A stretch of 64,000 nucleotides of DNA from Archivesica marissinica. Taxonomy: Eukaryota > Mollusca > Bivalvia > Venerida > Vesicomyidae. The position numbers were made by a program, and so were the translations under genes. The notes under the pieces were generated by a model that did not search any database, was not told the DNA's origin, and saw only the letters and a program-made list of their open reading frames with translations. Positions 23,199 through 31,216 of the stretch are shown here, in pieces. Positions within the stretch are counted from its first letter, which is position 1, and the number at the start of each line of letters is the position of its first letter. The stretch is taken from assembly GCA_014843695.1 (NCBI GenBank), contig CM026387.1, positions 68,246,630-68,310,629 on the forward strand, in the 5' to 3' direction.

Positions 23199-23490
23199 AT
23201 GTGTGTGTTTTACTTTTATTTATCGTCGCTACCGGTTGCCCATATGAGCGACGCCTCCTGAAGAGATAAGTCATTTTAGATGTTGGAGGATAGTGCATGA
23301 TACAGACAGAGACCTATTCCAAAGTCTCCTCTGGTTCTTTTACGTGCACGGTATAAAGCACCGACACGAGACCTCAGTTTAAAGTCCCATCTGAAAGACT
23401 GTACATTGTATTAGGGTCAGACGGACGGGTGATCGAACCTGCGATTCCTGGATAACCAATCCAGTGTGTTACCACTGGACTACAGATCCG
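23199..23490 (-). mobile_element. tRNA-Thr-like SINE, family A
   Basis: A full-length reverse copy lying head-on against the family D SINE. The two similar tails meet almost directly at 23197/23199. Confidence 0.85.
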
Positions 23491-23790
23491 TATGTGACTT
23501 AAATAAAATAGATAGCCAGCTAGTGGCTATATTTTATTGGCTGGTAGTAAAAAATCAATTAAAAAATTATAAAGTAAAGGTGAATGCGCAATAGTCATGT
23601 TATAGAACATAACATCGCCTAATACATTATGAAATTTACGATTTCCATGTGTCCAATTTGCTTTATTGAGTTGCAAATATTTATTTTGCTTTTGTCAGCT
23701 AAAGAAAAGAGTGACAATATACAATCTTCTGAAATAACTCTTCGAACATTAGATAGATGGAAATAGTATGATGTAAGGAAATAGTGGTGG
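23491..23790. other. Intergenic, nothing recognised
   Basis: AT-rich spacer between two reverse family A SINEs. Confidence 0.4.
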
Positions 23791-24080
23791 TGGTTTTACG
23801 TTTATTTATCGTCGCTACCGGTTACCCATATGAGCGACGCCTCCTGAAGAGATTAGTCATTTTAGAGTTTTGTAGGATAGTGCAATGATACAGACAGAGA
23901 CCCATTCCAGAATCTCCTCTGGTTCTTTTACGTGCACGGTGTAAAGCACCGACTCGAGACCTCGGTTTAACGTCCTATCTGAAAGACTGTTAGTTTTATT
24001 AGGGTCAGACGGGGGATCGAACCTGCGATCCCTGGATTACCAGTCCAGCGTGTTACCATTGGACTACATATCCGTCTGTG
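23791..24080 (-). mobile_element. tRNA-Thr-like SINE, family A
   Basis: A full-length reverse copy. On the plus strand the tail is TTTATTTATCGTCGCTACCG, and the head ends TGGACTACATATCCGTCTGTG. Confidence 0.87.
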
Positions 24081-24485
24081 AAAGGAAATAGTAACATAAT
24101 AGTACTTGTTACAGGAATTAATGTATTCACACACTATTAGCTATTGGTCTAAAGCTGTGACGTAATACATTGTACATGTATGGGAATTAACTGAATCAGG
24201 CGATAATCTAAAGATTTGTGATCGCATATTACATTATGGCAATGCGTAACACTGTTTATATAAAAGCATAAATTTCGCGCAATATTACATGCTTTAAATA
24301 GATTAGATTTTATGTATTTGTCTATACTTGCAGACAAGCGTATTAGAGTTATGTGGTTTTCATTGATATAACTATCTGTTATTTATCTAAATGCTAACGT
24401 CTGTCAATGCACTAGTGGTATCACAGTGTTAGCAGTGGTCGTTGGATAATTATCTCTTGTAAGTTCTTTAATATTAATTTATATT
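24081..24485. other. Intergenic, nothing recognised
   Basis: No gene or repeat assigned. Confidence 0.4.
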
Positions 24486-24680
24486 TAATGTTCTCGAGTT
24501 CACACACCCTCGAAATTGAAGGGTAGTGAATTCGAGTCCTACGTATCTGTCAGTGGTTTCTTAGGTACCACACTTAACTCCACATTATCTCTTCTCTCGC
24601 CATCATGGCGATGGATTCCGCAAGCAATGCTCTCTACAGTTGCAAGAACTTGTTTCGAGCTCAATATAAATGTGTATATA
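24486..24680 (+). mobile_element. Diverged SINE related to family B
   Basis: Shares GAATTCGAGTCC, CTCTTCTCTCGCC, TGGCGATGGATTCC and AACTTGTTTCGAGCTCAATA with family B but lacks a clear head. Confidence 0.5.
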
Positions 24681-24766
24681 AACGATTAATTTCTAACAGA
24701 CGGATCTATTATTTAGTATACCTTAACGTTTGTCATGTCTATCAGCTTTACTGTGAGTAGTTGATA

Positions 24767-24977
24767 CAAATTTAGTTTAACTCGATTGCGAAACAAGTTC
24801 TTATAACTTATATTAATCAAGCTCGATGCCTCATTCCTGATGGAATCCATTGACATGAGGGAGAGAGAAGAGGACACGTGGAATTTAAATGCCTTGCCCA
24901 AGGGCACAATCGTTACGGCTCCACAGGTGCTCGAACTCCAGGCCTTTCACACTACCACTGCGCTATCACGACTTCCA
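24767..24977 (-). mobile_element. tRNA-derived SINE, family B
   Basis: A reverse copy. The tail is ATACAAATTTAGTTTAACTC on the plus strand, and the head ends CGCTATCACGACTTCC. Some head sequence is deleted. Confidence 0.82.
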
Positions 24978-25144
24978 CGATACTATGCGTATTTGTCTCA
25001 CATACACAATCTTGAGTCGAGTCGTGTTGTGTTAACGAAACAATAGCGCAGAGGACACAACTCGAGTGTGACGTATAATTAGTGTTTAGAACGTACTTCC
25101 CTATTCATGACTAGTGAACGAGAAGATGACGTAACATACTTCTT

Positions 25145-25603
25145 ATAAATTATAACAGTTTCACTCATATAATATTCGTTACAATTCATTTATTGTAAAA
25201 CTATTGTGAAGCTTGTGTAGATATTTCTATGCTAACTATGTAAAAGCTGCTAATCCATCCATCCCTGAACTGATTAGAGGTGGTTCTGATTTCTTAAAAC
25301 ATATTCTAATTTTCTCTTTTTCCTGTCATAATCTTAACAACAAATAACAGTATTTTAAATATTTTTAGTGTTATGATTAGCGACTTTTACATAGGTTTTA
25401 GAAAGCGAGACATGTTTAACGTGTGTTGTAATATGCTATTGTCTCTTATAATTCTCATTTGTAGAATGGCTATGTGCAATGTAGGCTATGTATTATAATA
25501 TCAATTGAAATGTATGTATTGTACATAGATGAGACAGAAATAAATATAATATATATATATATGTATGTTATTTCAAAGCAATAAAACATGTTTAAACTTT
25601 ACA
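25145..25603. repeat. Dispersed repeat shared with 55008-55118
   Basis: Words such as ACTCATATAATATTCGTTA, AACTATTGT, GGTGTAGAT/TGTGTAGATAT and AAGCAATAAAACATGTTTAA occur in the same order at 55008-55118, where the middle is shorter. It includes a short (TA)n tract at 25546-25562. No gene was recognised. Confidence 0.5.
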
Positions 25604-25882
25604 GGCCTGTAGCCACACTGAGGCACACCGAGGCAGCTTCCTCGGTTAAAATTTCCAAAACCAAAATAAATAAAATGAAGAATAAAATGAAATAAATATC
25701 CCTTTGCTGTATAAAATGTTGACTGCTAAAGAGCTGGAAGGCCAGTAGGCTACATAATTATACGTCTAAACTCATTAAATTAAAAAAACCCGCAGGAAAT
25801 CGCTTCTATGACCCCATACTTTTAAGGGGGAACATGCCCCCGACCCCCTAGATTTCCTCGGTTGAAACTTGCCTTTGGCTAC
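25604..25882. mobile_element. Small DNA element, GGCCTGTAGCCACAC type
   Basis: The left end is CAGGCCTGTAGCCACACTG, and the right end is TTTGGCTACGGTACTG, a partial inverted match. CCTCGGTTAAAATTTCC and CCTCGGTTGAAACTTGCC occur near each end. The left end is shared with 21255. Confidence 0.45.
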
Positions 25883-26450
25883 GGTACTGCTATAAACAGA
25901 ACAGAACAGAACAGAACAGAAATTGTATTAAGACTTGTACATGGTACATCGTCAAATACATATATACAAATATATATGATGTAAATATATACAACAATTT
26001 TATCGTGGTCATGTGGCATATAGAATCTGATAATAATAAGAAAATGCATCTAATTATGAGGATGAACAATAATTATTGCTGATATTGGATTTATGTCATA
26101 TTATTTAAAAGTGTTATTTTAATGTCAACTGCTTTATTATAGAATAAAGCTAAATTATATAGGATATTTCTTTTATTAGATTGCAACAATTCAATAAACT
26201 TAAGCATATTTGGTCTTACAAAATAATATTTCTTTATGTAAAGTATAAACATACATGTACCTCATGACAGTGTTGTTGTCACCTCAAGCCTTCCATTATA
26301 TTTTGTAAGATAAATACGCGATACACAAAGTGTATTTGTATGCAACTTATATCGGATATACCTACTGTTTGCCAAAACATGAAAGTCGAGTAAGAACTTG
26401 GCGAATAAAAACTGGTTTAGAGTTCTGGGCCTCGTTTTATCAACAATGTC
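25883..26450. other. Intergenic, nothing recognised
   Basis: Begins with a short (ACAGA)n tract at about 25897-25920; otherwise AT-rich and unassigned. Confidence 0.4.
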
Positions 26451-26705
26451 GGTCGCAAGTTGGTTTTATCATAAGACGCGTAGGAATTAACCACACAGAG
26501 CCAATGCAGAGGTGGTAAATTCCGGTCGCAAGTTGGTCTTATCATAAGACGCGTAGGAATTAACCACACAGACCCAATGCAGAGATGGTAAATTCCGGTC
26601 GTAAGTTGGTCTTATCATAAGACGCGTAGGAATTAACCACACAGACCCAATGCAGAGGTGGTAAATTCCGGTCGCAAGTTGGTCTTATCATAAGACGTGT
26701 AGGGT
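26448..26705. repeat. 73-bp tandem repeat, about 3.5 copies
   Basis: The unit is GGTCGCAAGTTGGTCTTATC plus ATAAGACGCGTAGGAATTAA plus CCACACAGACCCAATGCAGA and GGTGGTAAATTCC. Each unit contains the palindrome CTTATCATAAG. Confidence 0.9.
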
Positions 26706-26721
26706 TAGGGACTTACGAGGT

Positions 26722-26895
26722 CTCATGTAGGTGATTTATACCGTGCACGTAAAAGAACCAGAGAATATTCTGGAATGGGTCTCTGTCTGTATCATTGCAC
26801 TATCCTCCAAAATCTAAAATGACTAATCTCTTCAGGAGGCGTCGCTCATATGGGCAACCGGTAGCGACGATAAATAAACGTAAAACACACACATA
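26722..26895 (+). mobile_element. tRNA-Thr-like SINE, family A, 5' truncated
   Basis: Starts at ACGAGGTCTCATGTAGGTG (body) and runs to the AATAAACGTAAAACACACAC tail; the tRNA head is missing. Confidence 0.85.
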
Positions 26896-27326
26896 GAAAT
26901 ATAATTACAAATTATATTTCATAGTAAGATGTTTATGCAATATAATTAATTATATATTATGACATTCATATCGTATACATCCACTTCAAATATTCTTTTT
27001 AGATGAAAAGTTAGAGATAGAAAATAATCGATAAAAATCGTTTCTTAAGCAAAGTTATTCCATTCCTGGTGTAAGATAAGATGTTATAATAATAATAATT
27101 AATAATAATAAAGATTTTACGAGGGAGCTTACATAACACATGGCTAATACAAATAAGGCCCTCAACATATATACAATGATAGAGAAAACATATTAATTAA
27201 AGAAACACTACATGTTAAGTACAGTATTCAGCAATACGTAACTGACTCTCTACATATTATAAACGTTCCCTGTCAGTATTGTTTATTATGTTGTAGGAAC
27301 ATCTCCATAGTAACCATTGATCCAGG
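26896..27326. other. Upstream region of the first Tctex1-like gene
   Basis: AT-rich with an ATAATAATAAT run near 27090-27112. The promoter is presumably near 27250-27326, but no element is assigned. Confidence 0.35.
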
Positions 27327-27362
27327 ATGGCTTCCGATGTAGCGTCTACTTCCTGTGAAGCT
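27327..27362 (+). CDS. Tctex1-like gene A, predicted exon 1
   Basis: An ATG at 27327 starts 12 codons (Met-Ala-Ser-Asp-Val-Ala-Ser-Thr-Ser-Cys-Glu-Ala) that end at a consensus donor GTAAGT. The exon is 36 bases, phase 0, which fits the phase-0 acceptor before 29283. The second Tctex1-like gene has the same architecture (11 codons, donor GTGAGT). This parallel structure is the main support. Confidence 0.65.
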
Positions 27363-27395
27363 GTAAGTACTGCGTCTTCTTTCACCGTCTATTTA

Positions 27396-27644
27396 TACTA
27401 GAGGACATAGAAAACGCACACTTCAGATAAACATGAAAAACAATAACTATATAAATACATAGTTTTAAACATTTTGGAATATTTTTAGTTGTTCAGTTTG
27501 TGTTTTGTAATAAAGATGTGCTATATCTTTGATGGAATCCTTCATATTTCGTTTTCATGTAATAATAATCATATAATGTAGGTGTGCGTTTTCTATGTCC
27601 TCTAGTATATAATGTAGGTGTGCGTTTTCTATGTCCTCTTAGTA
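27396..27644. mobile_element. MITE of the CTAGAGGACATAG family, two terminal units
   Basis: Left end TA then CTAGAGGACATAGAAAACGC. The interior includes AAACATTTTGGAATATTTTT and GATGGAATCCTTC. The right end is the inverted match GCGTTTTCTATGTCCTCTAG then TA. The right-terminal ~36-bp unit (ATATAATGTAGGTGTGCG onward) is present twice, whereas the copy at 58233 has it once and the copy at 55600 about 32 times. It lies in intron 1 of gene A, 33 bases past the donor. Confidence 0.88.
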
Positions 27645-27806
27645 TAGTATCTACAACTCATACAATATCGTTAGCGACGTGCAACCATGATAATTTGAAA
27701 TCAATAATCACCCAATGTGGACATTAATTACACTGTCTACAAAGAGCAGACAGTAAGATAAAACCAATCCGTATATAAGGTCACCTCCTTACCAACATTA
27801 CAGACA

Positions 27807-28099
27807 CAGACGGATCTGTAGTCCAGTGGTAACACGCTGGACTGGTAATCCAGGGATCGCAGGTTCGATCCCCCGTCTGACCCTAATAACATTAACAGTC
27901 TTTCAGATGGGAATTTAAACCGAGGTCTCGTGTGTCGGTGCTTTACACCGTGCACGTAAAAGAACCAGAGGAGACTCTGGAACGGGTCTCTGTCTGTATC
28001 ATTGCACTATCCTCCAACAATCTAAAATGACTAATCTCTTCAGGAGGCGTCGCTCATATGGGCAACCGGTAGCGACGATAAATAAACGTAAAACACACG
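27807..28099 (+). mobile_element. tRNA-Thr-like SINE, family A, full length
   Basis: The head folds as a tRNA: a CAGACGG / CCGTCTG acceptor stem and an anticodon arm TGGACTGGTAATCCA with anticodon GGT. A-box and B-box (GGTTCGATCC) are intact. It lies in intron 1 of Tctex1-like gene A. Confidence 0.92.
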
Positions 28100-28113
28100 C
28101 AACAAAAACATTA

Positions 28114-28404
28114 CAGACGGATCTGTAGTCCAGTGGTAACACGCTGGACTGATAATCCAGGGATCGCAGGTTCGATCCCCCGTCTGACCCTAATAACATT
28201 AACAGTATTTCAGATGGGAATTTAAACCGAGGTCTCGCGTGTCGGTGCTTTACACCGTGCACGTAAAATAACCAGAGGAGACTCTGGAATGGGTCTCTGT
28301 CTGTATCATTGCACTATCCTCCAAAATCTAAAATGACTAATCTCTTCAGGAGGTGTCGCTCATATGGACAACCAGTAGCGACGATAAATAAGCGTAAAAC
28401 ACAC
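28114..28404 (+). mobile_element. tRNA-Thr-like SINE, family A, full length
   Basis: A second same-strand copy 14 bases after the previous one, with an intact tRNA-like head. Its CA-rich tail grades into a (CAC)n microsatellite. Confidence 0.9.
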
Positions 28405-28468
28405 ACACACCACCACCACCACCACCACCACCACCACCACCACCACCACCACCACAACCACCACCACC
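28405..28468. repeat. CAC trinucleotide microsatellite
   Basis: About 60 bp of (CAC)n extending from the SINE tail. The His-rich open frame is an artefact. Confidence 0.95.
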
Positions 28469-28508
28469 AAACAGAAATAACAAATTACATTACATTTACA
28501 GCAAAGAA

Positions 28509-29200
28509 GTAGTAGTATTAGTAATCTTTATTTACATCTCATCATTGTACGTCCAATATTTACAATAATATTACATGTATAGTTTACATAATAAAAGTAC
28601 AATGCCACCCCAACATGGAGTTATAAGAGATGAACAAAATTATACACAATCATTTATCACAGTATGTTAGGGATAAAGCTGCAATATCCATGCTAATCGG
28701 ATATCAAAAACTGCTCTAAGACAATTATAAAACACTGAAATACAAAATAGGTACTATTGCACACTGATTAAGAATTGGTCATATGAATCTACATGTAACT
28801 TCGCTTTGATCAGATCATAGCGAATATGATTAGCAGAGATATTACAGACGAGATAAAAAAAATTGCAGTTAGAAATACAAAGAAATAATGACATTATTCA
28901 CAAATTAAAAAATTATTTACATAATAAAAACTGACGCCTCTGTAGAATAATAAAACAGGTTTTGGCATAATTACGAATCACCTCTTGGTTTGAAAACAGG
29001 ACACAATATTTATCATAATGGGACATTAAGTAGAAATTGATATCACGCATATGACTTTGAGAATAAATCTTGTCTTAAATCATTGTAAACTGGACAATTC
29101 AATATTACATGCATCTCATTTTAAATAGTAGCAATATCACAAAACGGACAAATCCTAGATTCCCCTGGCTTGAATATAATAATAATCAATTGTCGATGTT
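28509..29200 (-). mobile_element. LINE 3' fragment with zinc-knuckle C-terminus
   Basis: Minus-strand translation, with interruptions, gives a pattern C-P-F-C ... NEMHVILNCPVYNDLR, then a hydrophobic C-terminal stretch. This is the typical CCHC zinc-binding end (zf-RVT type) of non-LTR retrotransposons. It ends at an AATAAAGATTACTAATACTA tail. Stops interrupt the frame. It is a 5'-truncated insertion in intron 1 of gene A. Confidence 0.6.
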
Positions 29201-29282
29201 TGTGAATATTAGAAAATTTATCTGGATAAAGCTTAATTGGTTTCATAAAGATGCATTTTATATATTATTGTGTTGCTTACAG

Positions 29283-29978
29283 GTTTTAGCAACTCCAAAC
29301 AATAGGCGATTTACTGTCGCGGACACTTCAACAACTTTAATGAATGTTCTGAAGCTGCGTCGACCGTCGGATCACATAGATGCAGTTAGCAAGAGCAATG
29401 CCAGTGAATGCTCAGGTGAGACCGGCAGAGCCTCACATGGTTTCAAGTTCCCAGCAAAGTGTCAGTCATCAGTGGCGTCTATTTCTGAAGATGGTAAGGG
29501 AAAAGTCGGCATGTTAATCAGACGCAATACGTTTAAAGGACTGGCCCAAAGCATCACGGGTATGCTCAGATTGCGTAGGCTAACTGTGCCGAAGCTCGAA
29601 CCGAATAAGCCAAAAGTAAGAGTGGAAAACACGTATAGAATGAAACCTGGCGAGGATCAGCGTGTTGCCGTGGGTAAGATTGCGGTGACTGTGCAGCAAT
29701 TGTTAGAAGAGGAACTCGTAGGAATGGTATACAACAGCCACGTTGCCGGGGAAACGGCTTGCAATTTGTCTTCAAAGATTAAAAACAGAGTGAAAGAGTT
29801 AAATTTCCCACGCTTCAGAATAATTTGCCAGGTTATCATCACACAGGTGAAGGACCAAGGTCTGGAGGCAGCTAGCCGGTGTCTATGGGACGATCGAGCG
29901 GATACGTACACCACCGTAACGTACACAAACGACTCGATCGCCGCCATAGCAATGATATATGGCGTGTATTTGGAGTAG
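29283..29978 (+). CDS. Tctex1/DYNLT dynein light-chain family protein A, exon 2
   Basis: The exon begins after a TTGCTTACAG acceptor and encodes 231 residues to a TAG stop. With the predicted 12-codon first exon the protein is about 243 residues. The last 117 residues are a Tctex1 domain: ENTYRMKPGE at the start, then LLEEELVGMVYN, KIKNRVKELNFPRFRIICQV and QGLEAASRCLWD. The end is TNDSIAAIAMIYGVYLE, the beta-strand rich C-terminus of the family. Members are dynein-associated light chains or cilium-related adaptors (DYNLT4/DYNLT5-like). The Lys/Arg-rich N-terminal half is variable and of unknown role. Upstream in-frame codons before 29283 are intronic. A close paralog lies about 13 kb downstream on the same strand. 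Confidence 0.88.
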   Translation, partial: VLATPNNRRFTVADTSTTLMNVLKLRRPSDHIDAVSKSNASECSGETGRASHGFKFPAKCQSSVASISEDGKGKVGMLIRRNTFKGLAQSITGMLRLRRLTVPKLEPNKPKVRVENTYRMKPGEDQRVAVGKIAVTVQQLLEEELVGMVYNSHVAGETACNLSSKIKNRVKELNFPRFRIICQVIITQVKDQGLEAASRCLWDDRADTYTTVTYTNDSIAAIAMIYGVYLE

Positions 29979-30020
29979 TGTTCATATATAAATTTGGCGT
30001 CACTTTGGAAAAGTAATCCA

Positions 30021-30026
30021 AATAAA
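30021..30026 (+). promoter_or_regulatory. Candidate polyadenylation signal of gene A
   Basis: AATAAA 43 bases after the stop codon, followed by AT-rich sequence. Confidence 0.55.
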
Positions 30027-30072
30027 TGTTTCATTCATATTGAAGTAGTAGCGACAAATGTTCAAAGACATG

Positions 30073-30268
30073 GTCCATTTCATTAAACGTAGATCCATTT
30101 CATTGAACGTAGATCCATTTCATTAAACATAGATCCATTTCATTGAACGTAGATCCAGTTCATGGAACGTAGATTTCATGGAACGTAGATCCATTTCATT
30201 AAACATAGATCCATTTCATTGAACGTAGATCCAGTTCATGGAACGTAGATTTCATGGAACGTAGAATG
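30073..30268. repeat. 20-bp minisatellite
   Basis: About ten degenerate units of AGATCCATTTCATTGAACGT; some units read AGATTTCATGGAACGT. A block of about 60 bp is itself duplicated (30107-30185 and 30186-30265). Confidence 0.9.
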
Positions 30269-30317
30269 TGATGGCATTCGTTCCATGACAAATTCATTGA
30301 TACATGATATTGCATTG

Positions 30318-30366
30318 GTTTGTTTTGTTTGTTTTGTTTGTTTGTTTGTTTGTTTGTTTGTTTGTT
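30318..30366. repeat. TTTG microsatellite
   Basis: (TTTG)n, about 48 bp. Confidence 0.92.
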
Positions 30367-30515
30367 GGGCTTAAAGTGGCACCAACAGCTTATGGCATAA
30401 GGCGACTATTAATCTATTATCGGTGGGGTGGGGGAAGACCCCGGGTGCACACCCGAGCAGTATTGCAGGAACGATCGGGCACCTGGATACAACCACCGAC
30501 CTTCAACAAGCTAGT
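30367..30515 (-). mobile_element. SINE-like fragment
   Basis: GCACCAACAGCTTATGGCAT and GGTGCACACCCGAGCAGTAT, CACCGACCTTCAACAAGC resemble the non-tRNA parts of the 57735-57955 SINE (AGCTTAGGTCTTATGGAGAC, CCACCAACCTTCCGCAAGCC). The tail would be the adjacent (CAAA)n on the minus strand. Confidence 0.4.
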
Positions 30516-30812
30516 TTGATTAATTCATAGATTTATTGCCAGCTCGGCAACATGTAGCTCGTATTATTGTTGTAATATGCACCTCAAAGGTTCCAAACAC
30601 CTAAATGTACATTGTGTTATATGCGAAGAAGAAACACGTACATTTCGTACGGACAGGTAGACGACGCCGTATAAGTAGGATTTGTTTTTTGGAGTTATGT
30701 TTTTCAATTTGTGTTATACCTGCTTCAACTTGTGTTATACCGGACTATGCATATGCTAGTATGCTATTACTAGTATGCTATTATTCAGATTTGACCATGC
30801 AAGTTGTAAATG
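30516..30812. other. Intergenic, nothing recognised
   Basis: AT-rich. The 98-codon open frame from 30605 has no recognisable content and runs into the MITE. Confidence 0.4.
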
Positions 30813-31000
30813 TACTGTGCTTTCAAGGTAAAGTAATAACGGTTGTAAACAAACATTCGATATACCATTGCATTATAGGTAAGTCAGGTATAACCTATTA
30901 AACAATACATCACAGTACCTGTAAGCTATCGTATAGTGCCTTACCTATACATTAGTGTAATATTCCAACGGTATTATTACTTTACTTTGAAAGCACAGTA
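30813..31000. mobile_element. MITE, CTGTGCTTTCAA family, intact empty-site copy
   Basis: 188 bp including TA on both sides. The left end is TA then CTGTGCTTTCAAGGTAAAGT, and the right end is ACTTTACTTTGAAAGCACAG then TA. The TA flanks fit a Tc1/mariner-type target. It contains the uninterrupted sequence GCCTTACCTATACATTAGTG, which is the site split by a LINE in the next copy. Confidence 0.85.
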
Positions 31001-31216
31001 CTGTATATTATATGATGCATTGATTGTAAAGAAAACAACCTGACCGTGACACTGTAATATCTAACAGTAATCCAAGTACTGTGCTTTCAAAGTAAAGTAA
31101 AAACGGTTATAAACAAACATTCGATACACTATTGCACTATAGGTAAGTCAGATTGTTAGCAGTATTAAACAATAAATCACAGTACCTGTAAGCTATCGTA
31201 TATTGCCTTACCTATA

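Noticed and set aside
27807..27881. A functional tRNA-Thr gene
   Set aside because: The head folds like a tRNA, but the sequence continues into the SINE body and the T-stem pairing is imperfect. Many copies share the same fused structure.
28309..28512. His-rich 67-codon frame
   Set aside because: SINE tail plus CAC microsatellite.
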